A stretch of DNA of 64,000 nucleotides from Endozoicomonas sp. SCSIO W0465 (GCF_023716865.1 NZ_CP092417.1:1652001-1716000), one strand, 5' to 3'; positions 36,487 to 45,723 are shown, counted from the stretch's first letter. Notes: generated from the letters alone by a model not told the origin. Numbers and translations are program-made.

Positions 36487-38013
36487 CTCGACTTTAGAGT
36501 CTGTATAAAACGATAATTCGGTCAGCTTTTTATAGTGAAGCAAGCCGAAATCAGTGAACTGTTTTTCCAAGTTCGTTATTACTTCCGTTTTTTGCCTAAA
36601 AGCCTTTAGTTATGCTGCTTCTGAATTATCCGGTATTAACTGGTCGATCAGATCGCGAAAATTGAACTCATATTTTTGCTTATATCTGTTCCAGCCCTTG
36701 CGAATAGAGAACCTCGGAATAATTCCTGAAAGAGCAATTTTCATCATGCCTGCAGTGGTTGTATCCGGGCTTCTCCAGGGTATCCGAGAAATATTCAGAC
36801 ATGCCTGATTTTTACAAACGGTTAATAACTGCAATAATGCATAGCCTGCCATTTTCAAATGCATCCATCGAAGCAGTGTTCGCAATTTCTGCTGCCATAA
36901 ATGGCAACAGCCAAAAGCATGTTTGAGTTGGTGAAACATTGGCTCTACCGGCCATCTCCGGGAATAGGCACGAAGCACCTCCAGTCCCTCAAGTTCCGGA
37001 TTGGTCGAGATGAATATTCTGCTTTCGGTCAGACCTTTGTCATTTTCAAAGCGACTCCAGACGACGCGTACTTCACGACCTTTAAGGAATCTGGCGCGAC
37101 AGATCAGGGTACGATAACGTATTTTGCGAAATTTGCCGTACATCCATACTGTTGCTTTTTCTTCCGGCAGTTTCTTAACCTGTTCTGTCGTCATCTTGAT
37201 GCCGTACTTTTTTGGGCGCCCTCGCTTCTTTACGGTGGGTGCTGGCGGCAAAGCATAGAGGGCCCGATTTGAAGGTATCTGACCAACAACTTCTATGTTC
37301 ATTTCCAGAGCTGGCTTTATCAGTGTCCAGTTCATATACCAGCAATCGGTTAGCAGGCGTAGCACTCGATCCTTCACTTCATTGCGTACCACCCTGAGCA
37401 TGGCCACGGCAATTTTCAGTTTGCTGGTGTTACCTGAAGCTGGTGTCGGAAATGAGATCACCGGTATGGCGGTAAATACTTCATCTGCAGCCCGCTCAAA
37501 TATGATGGCCAGGGAAACCCAACACTGCCCCCAGATGTACGTCGGCCGATTGCGTTTCTTGCTGTGTTGATGATGTGTACGACAAGCAGGGGCTTTGTCG
37601 GAAAACCGTTCGATTACCCAGTCATCAAGCCCCAGGACCACAGGTTGATTCTCAGGAGCTTTGGAGCAGACCAGACGGATCAAGTGGCGTGCCAAGTTCT
37701 TCCATTGCCACTTGCCCTGAGATAGCCAGTGGTGGTAGCTGCTCCACACACAATGAAAATCAATTGTTAACAACGCCTGTGTAACAAAGCCGTCGGCTGA
37801 AAGCATGCAACCGAACAGCAGTTCGCAGAACGTTGGTACTGCAGTTGATGATAGCGCTCCAGCAAGAAAGGTTGTATATGAAGCGAGCTCCCTGAGGATT
37901 ACTTGATGATCTGAAGTGAGCATGGCAACCATCTCGAATTTCGTCATTGGGGATGGTTGCTTTTAGCAGATTATGCGCCGGAACTATTGTGCTCTTAAAA
38001 CTCTAAAGTCGAG
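36487..38013 (-). mobile_element. 1527-bp DDE insertion sequence, copy B, with 8-bp target duplication
   Basis: It has the same length, ends and orientation as copy A (6541-8067). The direct repeat AACAAGCC is found at 36479-36486 and 38014-38021, so this copy transposed cleanly into the leuS downstream region. The apparent identity of the copies implies recent activity. Confidence 0.95.
36610..37947 (-). CDS. DDE transposase of the 1527-bp IS, copy B
   Basis: Its 445-residue translation is identical to copy A, with an intact frame and the same catalytic-region motifs (GLDDWVIE, LTDCWYMN, YSRRWPVEPMFHQLKH). With its target duplication, this is the better candidate for the active source element. 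About 120 bp of non-coding DNA lies between the stop and the left inverted repeat. Confidence 0.9.
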   Translation of the reverse strand: MTKFEMVAMLTSDHQVILRELASYTTFLAGALSSTAVPTFCELLFGCMLSADGFVTQALLTIDFHCVWSSYHHWLSQGKWQWKNLARHLIRLVCSKAPENQPVVLGLDDWVIERFSDKAPACRTHHQHSKKRNRPTYIWGQCWVSLAIIFERAADEVFTAIPVISFPTPASGNTSKLKIAVAMLRVVRNEVKDRVLRLLTDCWYMNWTLIKPALEMNIEVVGQIPSNRALYALPPAPTVKKRGRPKKYGIKMTTEQVKKLPEEKATVWMYGKFRKIRYRTLICRARFLKGREVRVVWSRFENDKGLTESRIFISTNPELEGLEVLRAYSRRWPVEPMFHQLKHAFGCCHLWQQKLRTLLRWMHLKMAGYALLQLLTVCKNQACLNISRIPWRSPDTTTAGMMKIALSGIIPRFSIRKGWNRYKQKYEFNFRDLIDQLIPDNSEAA

Positions 38014-38035
38014 AACAAGCCTTCCTTCCGGAAAA

Positions 38036-38070
38036 ACAACAGAGGGGCAGCTGCCCCTCTGTTGTCCACA
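38036..38070 (-). terminator. Strong terminator of the 444-residue gene
   Basis: A 30-bp perfect palindrome (arm ACAACAGAGGGGCAG) is followed on the minus strand by five T residues (38035-38031 read in reverse). It lies 20 bases past the stop of the minus-strand gene and may also stop leuS transcripts that cross the IS. Confidence 0.75.
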
Positions 38071-38085
38071 ATATAATGACTCGGC

Positions 38086-39420
38086 TTATTCATCATCAAA
38101 TGGCTCAAAAGGCTCATCATCAAACATAAAGAATGCCTTTGCACCTTCCCTTTCTTTTTCTTCCTCTTCTTTAAGCTCTTTCCTGCTTTTTCTTCTTTTA
38201 TCCGATCGATTCCCCGGATTTGCATTTGGCAAAATAATAGGAGGCAACTGCTTTGGACCACTTTCCGCAGCCAGTAGTGGTTGTGCTGCGATATTGGCTA
38301 GACCAGTGGCAGCCAGTAACTGGTTTAACGAACCCGTTACCTGATTAGAACTGAGTGGCATTACACTACTATTGGCACCGGTATTAATACCGACCTTGTT
38401 TCCTGACTCAGGACGAACGGCTTCATGGGCACCGGGCTTCCCAAGAGGAACTGGCTTTTCCCCACCTTTCAGTTCATGCTTACCTTGAATATTATTCAAC
38501 CCGGACCTCTCCTGCGCAGAAAGCCCATCACGTCCCACTCTGGAGTTGAGAGCATTCGCTGCTTCCGGCGTTAATAACGCTGAAAGACCTTGTCGAGTAA
38601 TAGCGAGGCCTTTTGGCTCGGCAGCAATGGCGTACTGATGGTAAAGTGAGTCAACCTCTTGCAATAAAGCAGGATCCGACAATGATGTAATGTCTTTCAA
38701 AGCCAAAGACAACTTTCCCTCCAATCTGGATAAATCCATCGCTATCTGACTATCTTCCAGACGCCCCAGCAACCGAAGACTATTGATAAGATTACCTAAT
38801 AATTCACTGAGTGAATTTGCTTGAGACAGGAAGAAATGATCCACCTGCGAAGCAGAGTGACCTTTAGAGTTATTTTGTCTGGTATCAATCAGCTGGGCAC
38901 TTTCCCCGGTTAAAAAGTCAACCAGTTGAGCTACTTTTGCTATCACCTCAATGATCATTCGCGCAGAAGCGCCTTCTGTCAGGTCAGGTCTGGCGGCAAA
39001 AACATGGACGGCACGAGGCATCACAAAGAGAGAAGCAGTCGATCTATCGGGTAGTGCCCTCCAGACTGCAGATAGGTCGTTGCCCGCATAGGCTGCGTTC
39101 CTGATCAAGGCTAGCGGTGAAATCACTATTGGCAGTGAAGACAACGCTGTACGCGCATGAGAAGCCTGTGGATTCTGGTTAGCTATATTCCTCTCAACTA
39201 TCTGCCGCCCTAATGGCCTGGCAAAAAGTCTGTCATGAACAGACCTGAGTTCCCAACGCTCTATCTCCCTCACCAACTTGGTGTTACCGAAAGAATCAGT
39301 AACATATAGACTTTTTTCTTTAGTCAGTTCAGTGCGGCTTGCATTCGTTGTTTGATCGCCTTGTACCGGCAAGTTTGGTTGTAAGGGTACAGCTAATTGA
39401 GCGTATCCAGCTTCTGCCAT
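38086..39420 (-). CDS. Hypothetical protein with charged C-terminus, 444 residues
   Basis: I do not recognise this family. The N-terminal 250 residues look globular and helical (SLSELLGNLINSLRLLGRLEDSQIAMDLSRLEGKL), the central part (about 290-390) is Gly/Pro/Asn-rich and probably disordered, and the tail has a basic run followed by a Glu-rich helix and an acidic FDDEPFEPFDDE end. No signal peptide or transmembrane helix is visible. It is monocistronic, with a strong terminator downstream. This architecture, with a disordered tail and no homologous neighbours, is common in lineage-specific or secreted proteins. Confidence 0.6.
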   Translation of the reverse strand: MAEAGYAQLAVPLQPNLPVQGDQTTNASRTELTKEKSLYVTDSFGNTKLVREIERWELRSVHDRLFARPLGRQIVERNIANQNPQASHARTALSSLPIVISPLALIRNAAYAGNDLSAVWRALPDRSTASLFVMPRAVHVFAARPDLTEGASARMIIEVIAKVAQLVDFLTGESAQLIDTRQNNSKGHSASQVDHFFLSQANSLSELLGNLINSLRLLGRLEDSQIAMDLSRLEGKLSLALKDITSLSDPALLQEVDSLYHQYAIAAEPKGLAITRQGLSALLTPEAANALNSRVGRDGLSAQERSGLNNIQGKHELKGGEKPVPLGKPGAHEAVRPESGNKVGINTGANSSVMPLSSNQVTGSLNQLLAATGLANIAAQPLLAAESGPKQLPPIILPNANPGNRSDKRRKSRKELKEEEEKEREGAKAFFMFDDEPFEPFDDE

Positions 39421-39827
39421 GGTGCCACCTGCTTAGTCCAAAGCAGAGAAAGCTCTCTGCCATCATCTTAAATTAATTATTATTTTTCCCTATATAATTG
39501 AGACACTGGTAATCTGGATAAGTTCCACTGTGGCGGATTTGTCTGAACGTCTTATCGCCGGGGAGCAATCAGGCCAGCGAAGCAGGGGTGTACTTTCGTA
39601 GCACTGGCGTTATGGAGAAGATCGTAAAGCTTCATAGTGAAGCTGTTGTAATCAGGAAGGGTATGTTTTTACAGTTGGGAATGCTGCATTACTGTCAGCT
39701 CCCCAGAGTCTGTTAGGACTCAAAAAGTTTACAGAATTGCAAGAATTCTTGTAAACTTTTTTCTCAACCGACTGATTCTAAAATGTTTTATAGTTAAAAC
39801 TTTACAAAAACAAGCCTCTGGTCGGCG
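39421..39827. other. Intergenic region upstream of the 444-residue gene
   Basis: It contains an A/T-rich promoter-like tract close to 39470-39500 (for the minus-strand gene), a small hairpin AGCTTCA/TGAAGCT at 39628-39644 of unknown meaning, and the ssb terminator at 39722-39763. I see no coding capacity. Confidence 0.5.
39722..39763 (-). terminator. Terminator downstream of ssb
   Basis: An extended stem AAAAAGTTTACA(A)GAATT pairs with its complement around GCA, with U-rich ends on both sides. It lies 65 bases past the ssb stop codon. Confidence 0.7.
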
Positions 39828-40391
39828 TCAGAACGGGATATCATCATCAAAATCATCAAAGCCACCGGCTGGCTGTGGCTGAGGAGCAGATTGCTGTTGA
39901 TGGGACTGCACCGGTTGTTGCTGTTGCTGTTGCTGCTGCGGTGATCCGTATTGCTGAGACTGCTGCGGAGCATAAGACTGCTGTTGTTGCGTCCCTGGTT
40001 GTTGATAGCCGCCCCCCATCGGAGCTCCCATGGCACCTTCCTGACGGCCATCGAGCATCTGCATCTGACCACTGAATCCATCAACAACAATCTCGGTAGT
40101 ATATCGGTCCTGGCCGTCCTGCCCCTGCCACTTACGTGTCTGCAGCTTACCTTCGATATAGATTTTTGATCCTTTACGGAGGTACTGTTGTGCAATCTCA
40201 GCCAGCTTGCCGAAAATAACAACCCGGTGCCACTCCGTTTTCTCCTGTTGCTGACCGGTATTACGATCCTTCCAGGACTCACTGGTCGCCAGACTCAAGT
40301 TTGCAACGGCACTGCCATTGGGGGTAAAACGCACATCCGGATCATTACCCAGATTACCAATCAGAATTACTTTATTTACGCCTCGAGCCAT
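39828..40391 (-). CDS. ssb: Single-stranded DNA-binding protein
   Basis: SSB coats single-stranded DNA in replication and repair. Residues 1-110 form the OB fold (GVNKVILIGNLGNDPDVRFTPNG, WHRVVIFGKLAEIAQQYLRKGSK). A Gln-rich linker coded by CAG/CAA runs follows, ending with the acidic tip DFDDDIPF that recruits partner proteins. Length 187 is usual for gammaproteobacteria. It sits 204 bases downstream of the transporter gene on the same strand, a pairing also seen in Pseudomonas, but uvrA is not found next to them. Confidence 0.97.
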   Translation of the reverse strand: MARGVNKVILIGNLGNDPDVRFTPNGSAVANLSLATSESWKDRNTGQQQEKTEWHRVVIFGKLAEIAQQYLRKGSKIYIEGKLQTRKWQGQDGQDRYTTEIVVDGFSGQMQMLDGRQEGAMGAPMGGGYQQPGTQQQQSYAPQQSQQYGSPQQQQQQQQPVQSHQQQSAPQPQPAGGFDDFDDDIPF

Positions 40392-40595
40392 TTAGCTTCT
40401 CCGCCATATTCATTTAAATTCCAATTGCCTCCAGCAACAGTGCGTTCACTGAAGACACCATGGAATGACCTTGCAGGGTCATTCAATATTATTAACGCTC
40501 TATACTGGATTCACTGTTCTTATTCTGTATAAACTCGCAGGCTTGGTATCTGAACCGCACATTGCAACCGCTGCTAATTAACCTTATATCGATAG

Positions 40596-41939
40596 TTAGC
40601 ATTGGCCAAACTGTCTTAATTCAGACCAGTTCAGAGCATGCTTATCGACTTTCAGATAAGCGGTGTTCTCTGCTGACAGCACAGTCACTTCCTGGACACC
40701 GTCAATACCGGCCAGTCGTTCACCCATTGAACTGACATCACCAAGCTCAGGATTCAGAGCCATTACTATAGTACTCACATAAGGTGGTTGTTTCATAGTA
40801 ACAGACAACCAGCACCACAGGGCAGTGGGAATTGTACAAAGAACTATTGCACCGGGAACACCACCATACTGCAGGGCAAAGCCTCCAAGGCTTCCCCCCA
40901 GGGCTGCCCCCAGAAACTGGCTCGTAGAATAAACCCCCATAACAGTGCCACGAGTCCCTGCAGGCGCGAGTTTGCTAACCAGCGATGGCAGTGTCGCTTC
41001 CAGAAAGTTAAAACCAAAAAAGAAGACCAATAGGCCCATCAACAACATTGTTGAACTGAGCACTCCCTGATAAAACAGGGCAAAAGCAACGAACAGAAGG
41101 ATAATGCTAAAGCTATAGCATTGCTTGAGCAGGCGCCGACGTTCACTGAAGATAATCAGTGGGATCATCATGACAAATGAAAGCCCCATAATGGCCAGAT
41201 AAATACCGCCATGGCCAGAGTGTTCAAAATCTTTGCTCAACAGCTCGGGAATGAAAATAAATAGAGCCATCAACACAAAATGGAGGACAAAAATCCCAAT
41301 AATATGCCTGAGCAACTCCGGGTTGGTGAAGACCGGCAATAACCCCTGACGATCAACCGAAGAGTTTAAATCCCGCCGTTTAATGACCGGCGTAGGTACC
41401 AGAAGAATAATAACCAGTATCGCAGCCATAGCCATCAGGGCATTGGAGATAAAGAGCCCAGACAATCCCCAGATATCACTAACAACGGGTCCCAGTACCA
41501 TGGCAATGGCAAAGGCAGCTCCAATCCCCATCCCGATCATTGCCATCGCTTTGGTCCGATGCTGATCCCGGGTAAGGTCGGCCATCAAGGCGGTCACTGC
41601 GCCAGCAATGGCTCCACATCCTTGTAAAATACGCCCGGCAATAACCCCTTCAATGGTGGTAGCCTGTGCCGCCAGAAGGCTGCCCAGTAGAAAAATAACA
41701 AGCCCCAGCAAAATAACCGGCTTCCTTCCCCAGCGATCAGAAAGCCAGCCAAAAGGAATCTGCAGCATGGCCTGACTGAATCCATAGGCACCAATGGCCA
41801 CTCCAATCAAACCGGGTGAAGCCCCCTGAAGATCTTCGGTAAAAAGTGCCAGAACCGGGAGCACCATAAAAAGCCCAAGCATCCGAAAGACGAAGACCAT
41901 GGTGAGGGAAACAGCAGCTTTCAATTCAACGAATGACAT
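40596..41939 (-). CDS. YajR-like major facilitator transporter
   Basis: The 447-residue MFS protein has 12 predicted membrane segments. It contains the motif-A loop GWLSDRWGRKPV between helices 2 and 3, and a soluble C-terminal domain of about 65 residues (VSSMGERLAGIDGVQEVTVLSAENTAYLKVDK) resembling the ferredoxin-like YAM domain of YajR. Substrate is not known; drug efflux is commonly suggested. It is upstream of ssb on the same strand. A hairpin at 40463-40484 (GAATGACC/GGTCATTC) lies between them. Confidence 0.88.
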   Translation of the reverse strand: MSFVELKAAVSLTMVFVFRMLGLFMVLPVLALFTEDLQGASPGLIGVAIGAYGFSQAMLQIPFGWLSDRWGRKPVILLGLVIFLLGSLLAAQATTIEGVIAGRILQGCGAIAGAVTALMADLTRDQHRTKAMAMIGMGIGAAFAIAMVLGPVVSDIWGLSGLFISNALMAMAAILVIILLVPTPVIKRRDLNSSVDRQGLLPVFTNPELLRHIIGIFVLHFVLMALFIFIPELLSKDFEHSGHGGIYLAIMGLSFVMMIPLIIFSERRRLLKQCYSFSIILLFVAFALFYQGVLSSTMLLMGLLVFFFGFNFLEATLPSLVSKLAPAGTRGTVMGVYSTSQFLGAALGGSLGGFALQYGGVPGAIVLCTIPTALWCWLSVTMKQPPYVSTIVMALNPELGDVSSMGERLAGIDGVQEVTVLSAENTAYLKVDKHALNWSELRQFGQC

Positions 41940-42640
41940 GGGATGACAGCAGATTCCTGAATCATTTTGGTAGTTATTACTGATAAATAGTGTCGCCGCA
42001 AGTCTATCAGGATTCTGATCCCGGATGCTATGCAGGAAACCTGCTTACGGATTATAACCAGGGGAGATCATAATTAGCGGTGCAACCAGTTGATCACCCC
42101 GGTACTCAGACATATGCATTGATGCCCATCCCTTATTTGTGATGCCTGAAGTGAAATCCATGATAACAACTGACTATTATCAATGTTTTGCAGTGCAATC
42201 CGTGTTTTTATTGATTTACGTCAATGTGTATTGGTTTGCAGTTTTGTAAAAAGATAGCCATTGTGGATGGAAAATTACGTTTTGTTTGCGTTTTCCATTG
42301 AGGCTCTTGTAGGATTTCAGACTGCTACTGGGTTGAACATTGCTGAAGCCCTTTATCTACAAAGGTTGTCAGCATATTGTCCGGTAATGTTGCTCAATCC
42401 TTGTTTTTCGTGACCTACAGTCAGTTTTCACTGTAGAGCAGTTCGTAATCAAAATAGAGCCTCCATTGATATCTGCGGCTACCCGCTGTGCTTGCCGTAA
42501 TCACTTTGTCGGACAATCACCCCGGTCGACAAAGGCCTTTCGATCCAACACCCCGGATCAGCGGTAACAGGCACAATCCCTTTTTCTCGATTTCAGTATA
42601 TGGAACTGGTTCCGTATTATTGGTTGCTATGGAGTGATGT
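41940..42640. other. Long intergenic region upstream of the truncated symporter
   Basis: These 700 bases contain no convincing ORF. A possible Anr/FNR box is at 42211-42224. Several short A/T-rich tracts could be promoters for the divergent transporter gene and the plus-strand symporter. In relatives uvrA occupies this side of the MFS-ssb pair; it is not here. Confidence 0.45.
42211..42224. promoter_or_regulatory. Possible Anr/FNR-type box
   Basis: TTGATTTACGTCAA matches the FNR/Anr pattern TTGAT-N4-GTCAA or ATCAA in nine of ten arm positions. It is 417 bases from the symporter start, too far for certain assignment. Confidence 0.35.
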
Positions 42641-42763
42641 ATGCAACGGGAACAGTGGGCCTCTCGCACCGGGTTTATTCTCGCCGCCGTAGGCTCTGCA
42701 ATTGGTCTTGGTAATATCTGGCGCTTCCCCTACATGACCTATGAAAAAGTACTAAGAGTATAA
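42641..42763 (+). pseudogene. Na+-dependent (SNF/NSS) symporter, truncated after 35 codons
   Basis: MQREQWASRTGFILAAVGSA followed by IGLGNIWRFPYMTYE is the conserved first transmembrane helix of neurotransmitter:sodium symporters, containing the unwound GxGNxWRFPY sodium/substrate site. After Tyr-Glu (to about 42745) homology stops and a foreign frame gives KVLRV and TAA. The remaining 400 or so residues are nowhere else in the window. It marks the left edge of the accessory island. Confidence 0.85.
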
Positions 42764-42933
42764 GTAATTATTTAGAACGCTAATCCCTAAAATAGTTCCG
42801 CCTATATATAGCCCTCTCCCGCCCTCTAGCCGCCTAGCGCCCCGCTATATAGCCCCGGCATTAAACCGCCCCGAATAGCCCGTATTTAGCCCGTAATAGG
42901 GCTAAATAGCATTAATCAGGATTAAGTCATCAT
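42764..42933. repeat. TAGCCC-rich boundary sequence with inverted repeat
   Basis: Immediately after the truncated symporter comes a stretch with at least five TATAGCCC/TTTAGCCC-like units. It ends in a perfect hairpin TATTTAGCCC-N6-GGGCTAAATA (42883-42908). Composition and repetition differ from both sides. It may be the end of an integrated element. Confidence 0.5.
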
Positions 42934-43402
42934 TCAGGAGGGAGTCAGAAAAGCCTTATCAAACATACCGTTGTGGTAGTCGTCGTTTGGCAAACCAACA
43001 TAGGTGTTAAATGGTCCAGTCGTGCGTAACCAGGCCGTTGACATAATCAGAGTACACTGGCGCTCTGTAGTGTTGTTCGTAAAAGTCAAACATGGAAAGG
43101 GCATCCATTTCGAAGGCAACCCTGAAGGGTAGCGTTACCGAATCAGCCAGCATTGGTGAATAATACTTGTTTTGATATTTGATAACAGCAGCTTCAATCT
43201 CGTGATCAAAAACAGTAGAAAATCCGATAACGTAGAAGAGATTTTCCAGCCTCGCGAAAGTAAGGTTATGAATATAGCAGGCGGCTGTTGTCCAATGATT
43301 ATCGGTGCGGATTACGATTTCAGGGAGTCTGAGTTGTTTCGGGAGGGGAAGCAGGGTGACAGTTCGTTCCAGAAGAGTAGTTGATTTCAGCATACAGTCC
43401 AT
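42934..43402 (-). pseudogene. Possible frameshifted gene of unknown function
   Basis: An ORF of 131 residues from ATG 43402 (MDCMLKSTTLLERTVTLL) ends at 43007 after THDWTI. A second frame immediately continues with PFNTYVGLPNDDYHNGMFDKAFLTPS to a stop at 42934. Together they would make a protein of about 155 residues with one indel near 43010. I recognise no family. It is divergent from the restriction-modification operon. Confidence 0.35.
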
Positions 43403-43842
43403 GTTCCTTGCATACAGTTTTGGCCGTTATTACAGCCGACAGGTCAGGATAAATCGTTAGCATTGCCTTTTTTGATCAGTACCGTAGCTTCAAAAAGTGG
43501 CTGGGGGAAGCTGCTCGGTACATGCTTGTGGGAGGATCGGTTGGTAGGTATTGCCTGATAAAGTCCGTCATCGTAGCACTATCCTATATCGCTGTTGGTT
43601 ATGTTTTTTACACCATCAATCTTTATCAGTTTGAAACTCTATCACCTGTATAGATATACAGTAAAGTGTTTTACGAAACTTATATCGTACAGCTAGTCCT
43701 ACTCTCATCACTCCTCACTTAGTACAATGGTTTACTTTTTGAAAACTTCTCCCTGAGCTATCTGGAACCATGCTCCCCGGCGTCAATAAAAGGCAACGGT
43801 ACAAGCTGCGGGCGGTAGCGTCTCAAAATTTTCTCAAACAGG
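43403..43842. other. Regulatory region between the 131-residue ORF and hsdM
   Basis: The 440-bp A/T-rich spacer contains the SOS box at 43644-43663 overlapping a TTGAAA-N18-TATACA promoter (43631-43660). No other gene is supported; the 71-residue reading at 43770-43985 is a shadow of hsdM. Confidence 0.5.
43644..43663 (+). promoter_or_regulatory. LexA (SOS) box overlapping a promoter
   Basis: CTGTATAGATATACAG, a perfect CTG-N10-CAG palindrome, extends to match the 20-bp E. coli SOS consensus in 17 positions. It overlaps TTGAAA (43631) and TATACA (43655) promoter elements pointing toward hsdM, whose start is 180 bases away. LexA binding would repress this promoter. Confidence 0.6.
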
Positions 43843-45408
43843 ATGAATATGATGAAAAGTACCCAGCAAAGGAAAGAATTGCATCGCCAGATTTGGCAAA
43901 TTGCCAACGACGTGCGGGGCGCAGTGGATGGCTGGGATTTCAAGCAGTACGTGCTCGGTGCCCTGTTCTATCGCTTTATCAGTGAAAACTTTGCCAGCTA
44001 CATTGAAGGGGGCGATGAGAGTGTAAACTACGCAGAATTGGATGACGGTGTTATTACCGCTGAGATCCGGGATGATGCCATTAAAACCAAAGGGTATTTC
44101 ATCTACCCCAGTGAGCTGTTTGCCAATGTTGTCAAGCATGCCAACACCAACGATAGCCTGAATACCGATCTTGCCGACATCTTCAGAGCCATTGAAAGCT
44201 CTGCCAACGGTTACCCTTCTGAAGTGGATATTAAAGGCCTGTTTGCCGATTTTGATACCACCAGCAACCGTTTGGGTAATACCGTTACTGACAAAAACCG
44301 TCGTTTAGCAGCGGTGCTTAAGGGTGTGGCTGGTTTGGATTTTGGCGATTTCCACAGCAGCGATATCGACCTGTTTGGTGATGCCTACGAGTTTCTGATT
44401 TCCAATTATGCCGCTAATGCGGGCAAATCCGGTGGAGAATTTTTTACCCCGCAGCCGGTGTCGAAACTGATTGCCCAGCTGGCCATGCACGGGCAAACCA
44501 GCATCAATAAAATCTACGACCCGGCTGCCGGTTCCGGCTCATTGTTGCTGCAAGCGAAAAAGCAGTTTGACGAGCATGTGATTGAAGAGGGCTTTTTTGG
44601 TCAGGAGATCAACCACACCACCTACAACCTTGCCCGTATGAATATGTTTTTGCACAACATCAATTACGACAAGTTCAATATGCAGCTGGGCAATACCCTG
44701 ACTGACCCGCACTTTGGCGATGACAAGCCTTTTGATGCCATTGTCTCCAACCCGCCCTATTCGGTGAAGTGGATTGGCAGCGATGACCCGACCCTGATTA
44801 ACGATGACCGCTTTGCACCTGCCGGTGTGCTGGCACCGAAATCGAAAGCGGATTTTGCCTTTGTGATGCATACCCTTAACTACCTGTCGGCTAAGGGTCG
44901 GGCGGCAATTGTCTGCTTTCCCGGCATTTTTTATCGTAGCGGTGCTGAGCAAAAGATTCGCCAATACCTCGTGGATAACAACTATGTGGAAACGGTAATC
45001 GCACTGGCGCCCAATCTGTTTTTTGGTACCACCATCGCCGTGAATATTCTGGTGCTGTCCAAACACAAGACCAAAACCGATACCCAATTTATTGATGCCA
45101 GCGGGCTGTTTAATAAAGGTACCAATAACAACCTGCTGACCGATGAACATATTGAGCAGATTTTAAAAGTATTCGACAACAAAAAAGACATTGCCCACCT
45201 AGCCAAAACAGAAACATTCGAAGCCATTGTGGAGAATGGCTACAACCTCTCCGTCAGCAGTTATGTGGAAGCCAAGGATACCCGTGATGTGGTGGATATT
45301 GTCCAGCTGAATGATGAACTGAAAATCACTCTTGAGAGAATTGCACAACTCCGGGCGGATATTGATGGGATTGTGGCGGAGATTGAAGGTGTGGAGCGTC
45401 GGGCATGA
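43843..45408 (+). CDS. hsdM: Type IC restriction-modification methyltransferase subunit
   Basis: HsdM methylates adenine in the sequence chosen by HsdS. The 521 residues are very close in order and length to EcoR124I HsdM: QRKELHRQIWQIANDVRG at the N-terminus, the AdoMet site DPAAGSGSLLLQ, the catalytic NPPYSVKWIGSDDP, and SVSSYVEAKDTR near the end. It starts at ATG 43843 (43849 and 43852 are possible) and overlaps hsdS by four bases. The gene is intact although its partners are damaged, so modification would need a working S subunit. Confidence 0.96.
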   Translation: MNMMKSTQQRKELHRQIWQIANDVRGAVDGWDFKQYVLGALFYRFISENFASYIEGGDESVNYAELDDGVITAEIRDDAIKTKGYFIYPSELFANVVKHANTNDSLNTDLADIFRAIESSANGYPSEVDIKGLFADFDTTSNRLGNTVTDKNRRLAAVLKGVAGLDFGDFHSSDIDLFGDAYEFLISNYAANAGKSGGEFFTPQPVSKLIAQLAMHGQTSINKIYDPAAGSGSLLLQAKKQFDEHVIEEGFFGQEINHTTYNLARMNMFLHNINYDKFNMQLGNTLTDPHFGDDKPFDAIVSNPPYSVKWIGSDDPTLINDDRFAPAGVLAPKSKADFAFVMHTLNYLSAKGRAAIVCFPGIFYRSGAEQKIRQYLVDNNYVETVIALAPNLFFGTTIAVNILVLSKHKTKTDTQFIDASGLFNKGTNNNLLTDEHIEQILKVFDNKKDIAHLAKTETFEAIVENGYNLSVSSYVEAKDTRDVVDIVQLNDELKITLERIAQLRADIDGIVAEIEGVERRA

Positions 45409-45723
45409 GTGAATTGAGTTCTTTGGAAAGATTGCTTGGGGATGCTGAAATTCAGTGGCTAGCTCTTGGTGATATTGCTGTAATAAAAACTGGCAGTTCT
45501 GTTAGCAAGCAACTAATTTTAGAGAATCCGGGTGAGTACCCTGTCATAAATAGCGGGCGAGAACCACTTGGGTTTATTGATAAATGGAATGCTCATAATG
45601 ACCCAATTGGTGTTACTTCACGAGGTGCTGGGGTAGGCTCAATAACTTGGCAAGCTGGCAAATATTTTCGTGGCAATTTAAATTATTCAGTAACTATCAA
45701 AGACTACGAGAAAATAAATAATA
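45405..45723 (+). pseudogene. hsdS: HsdS specificity subunit, N-terminal part
   Basis: The first 106 codons of the type IC specificity subunit hold most of target-recognition domain 1 (IQWLALGDIAVIKTGSSVS, VTSRGAGVGSITWQAGKYF). It is interrupted by ISKra4 at 45724. Removing that IS, and the IS3 at 47381-49042, restores one continuous frame to 49849. The overlap with hsdM (ATGA) is typical. Confidence 0.9.

Noticed and set aside
6541..38013. Large composite transposon bounded by the two 1527-bp ISs
   Set aside because: Copy B has its own 8-bp duplication from independent insertion, and the enclosed DNA is ordinary essential core genome.
39628..39644. AGCTTCA/TGAAGCT hairpin
   Set aside because: Short, without T tract or neighbouring gene end; no support for a regulatory role.
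39880..40000. CAG/TTG-rich run resembling a microsatellite
   Set aside because: It is the Gln-rich linker of SSB, common in this family.
40525..40540. Second CTG-N10-CAG sequence upstream of ssb
   Set aside because: Only 11 of 16 positions fit the LexA palindrome and the right half is poor; likely chance.
43770..43985. 71-residue ORF ahead of hsdM
   Set aside because: It overlaps hsdM in another frame with no domain or ribosome site.
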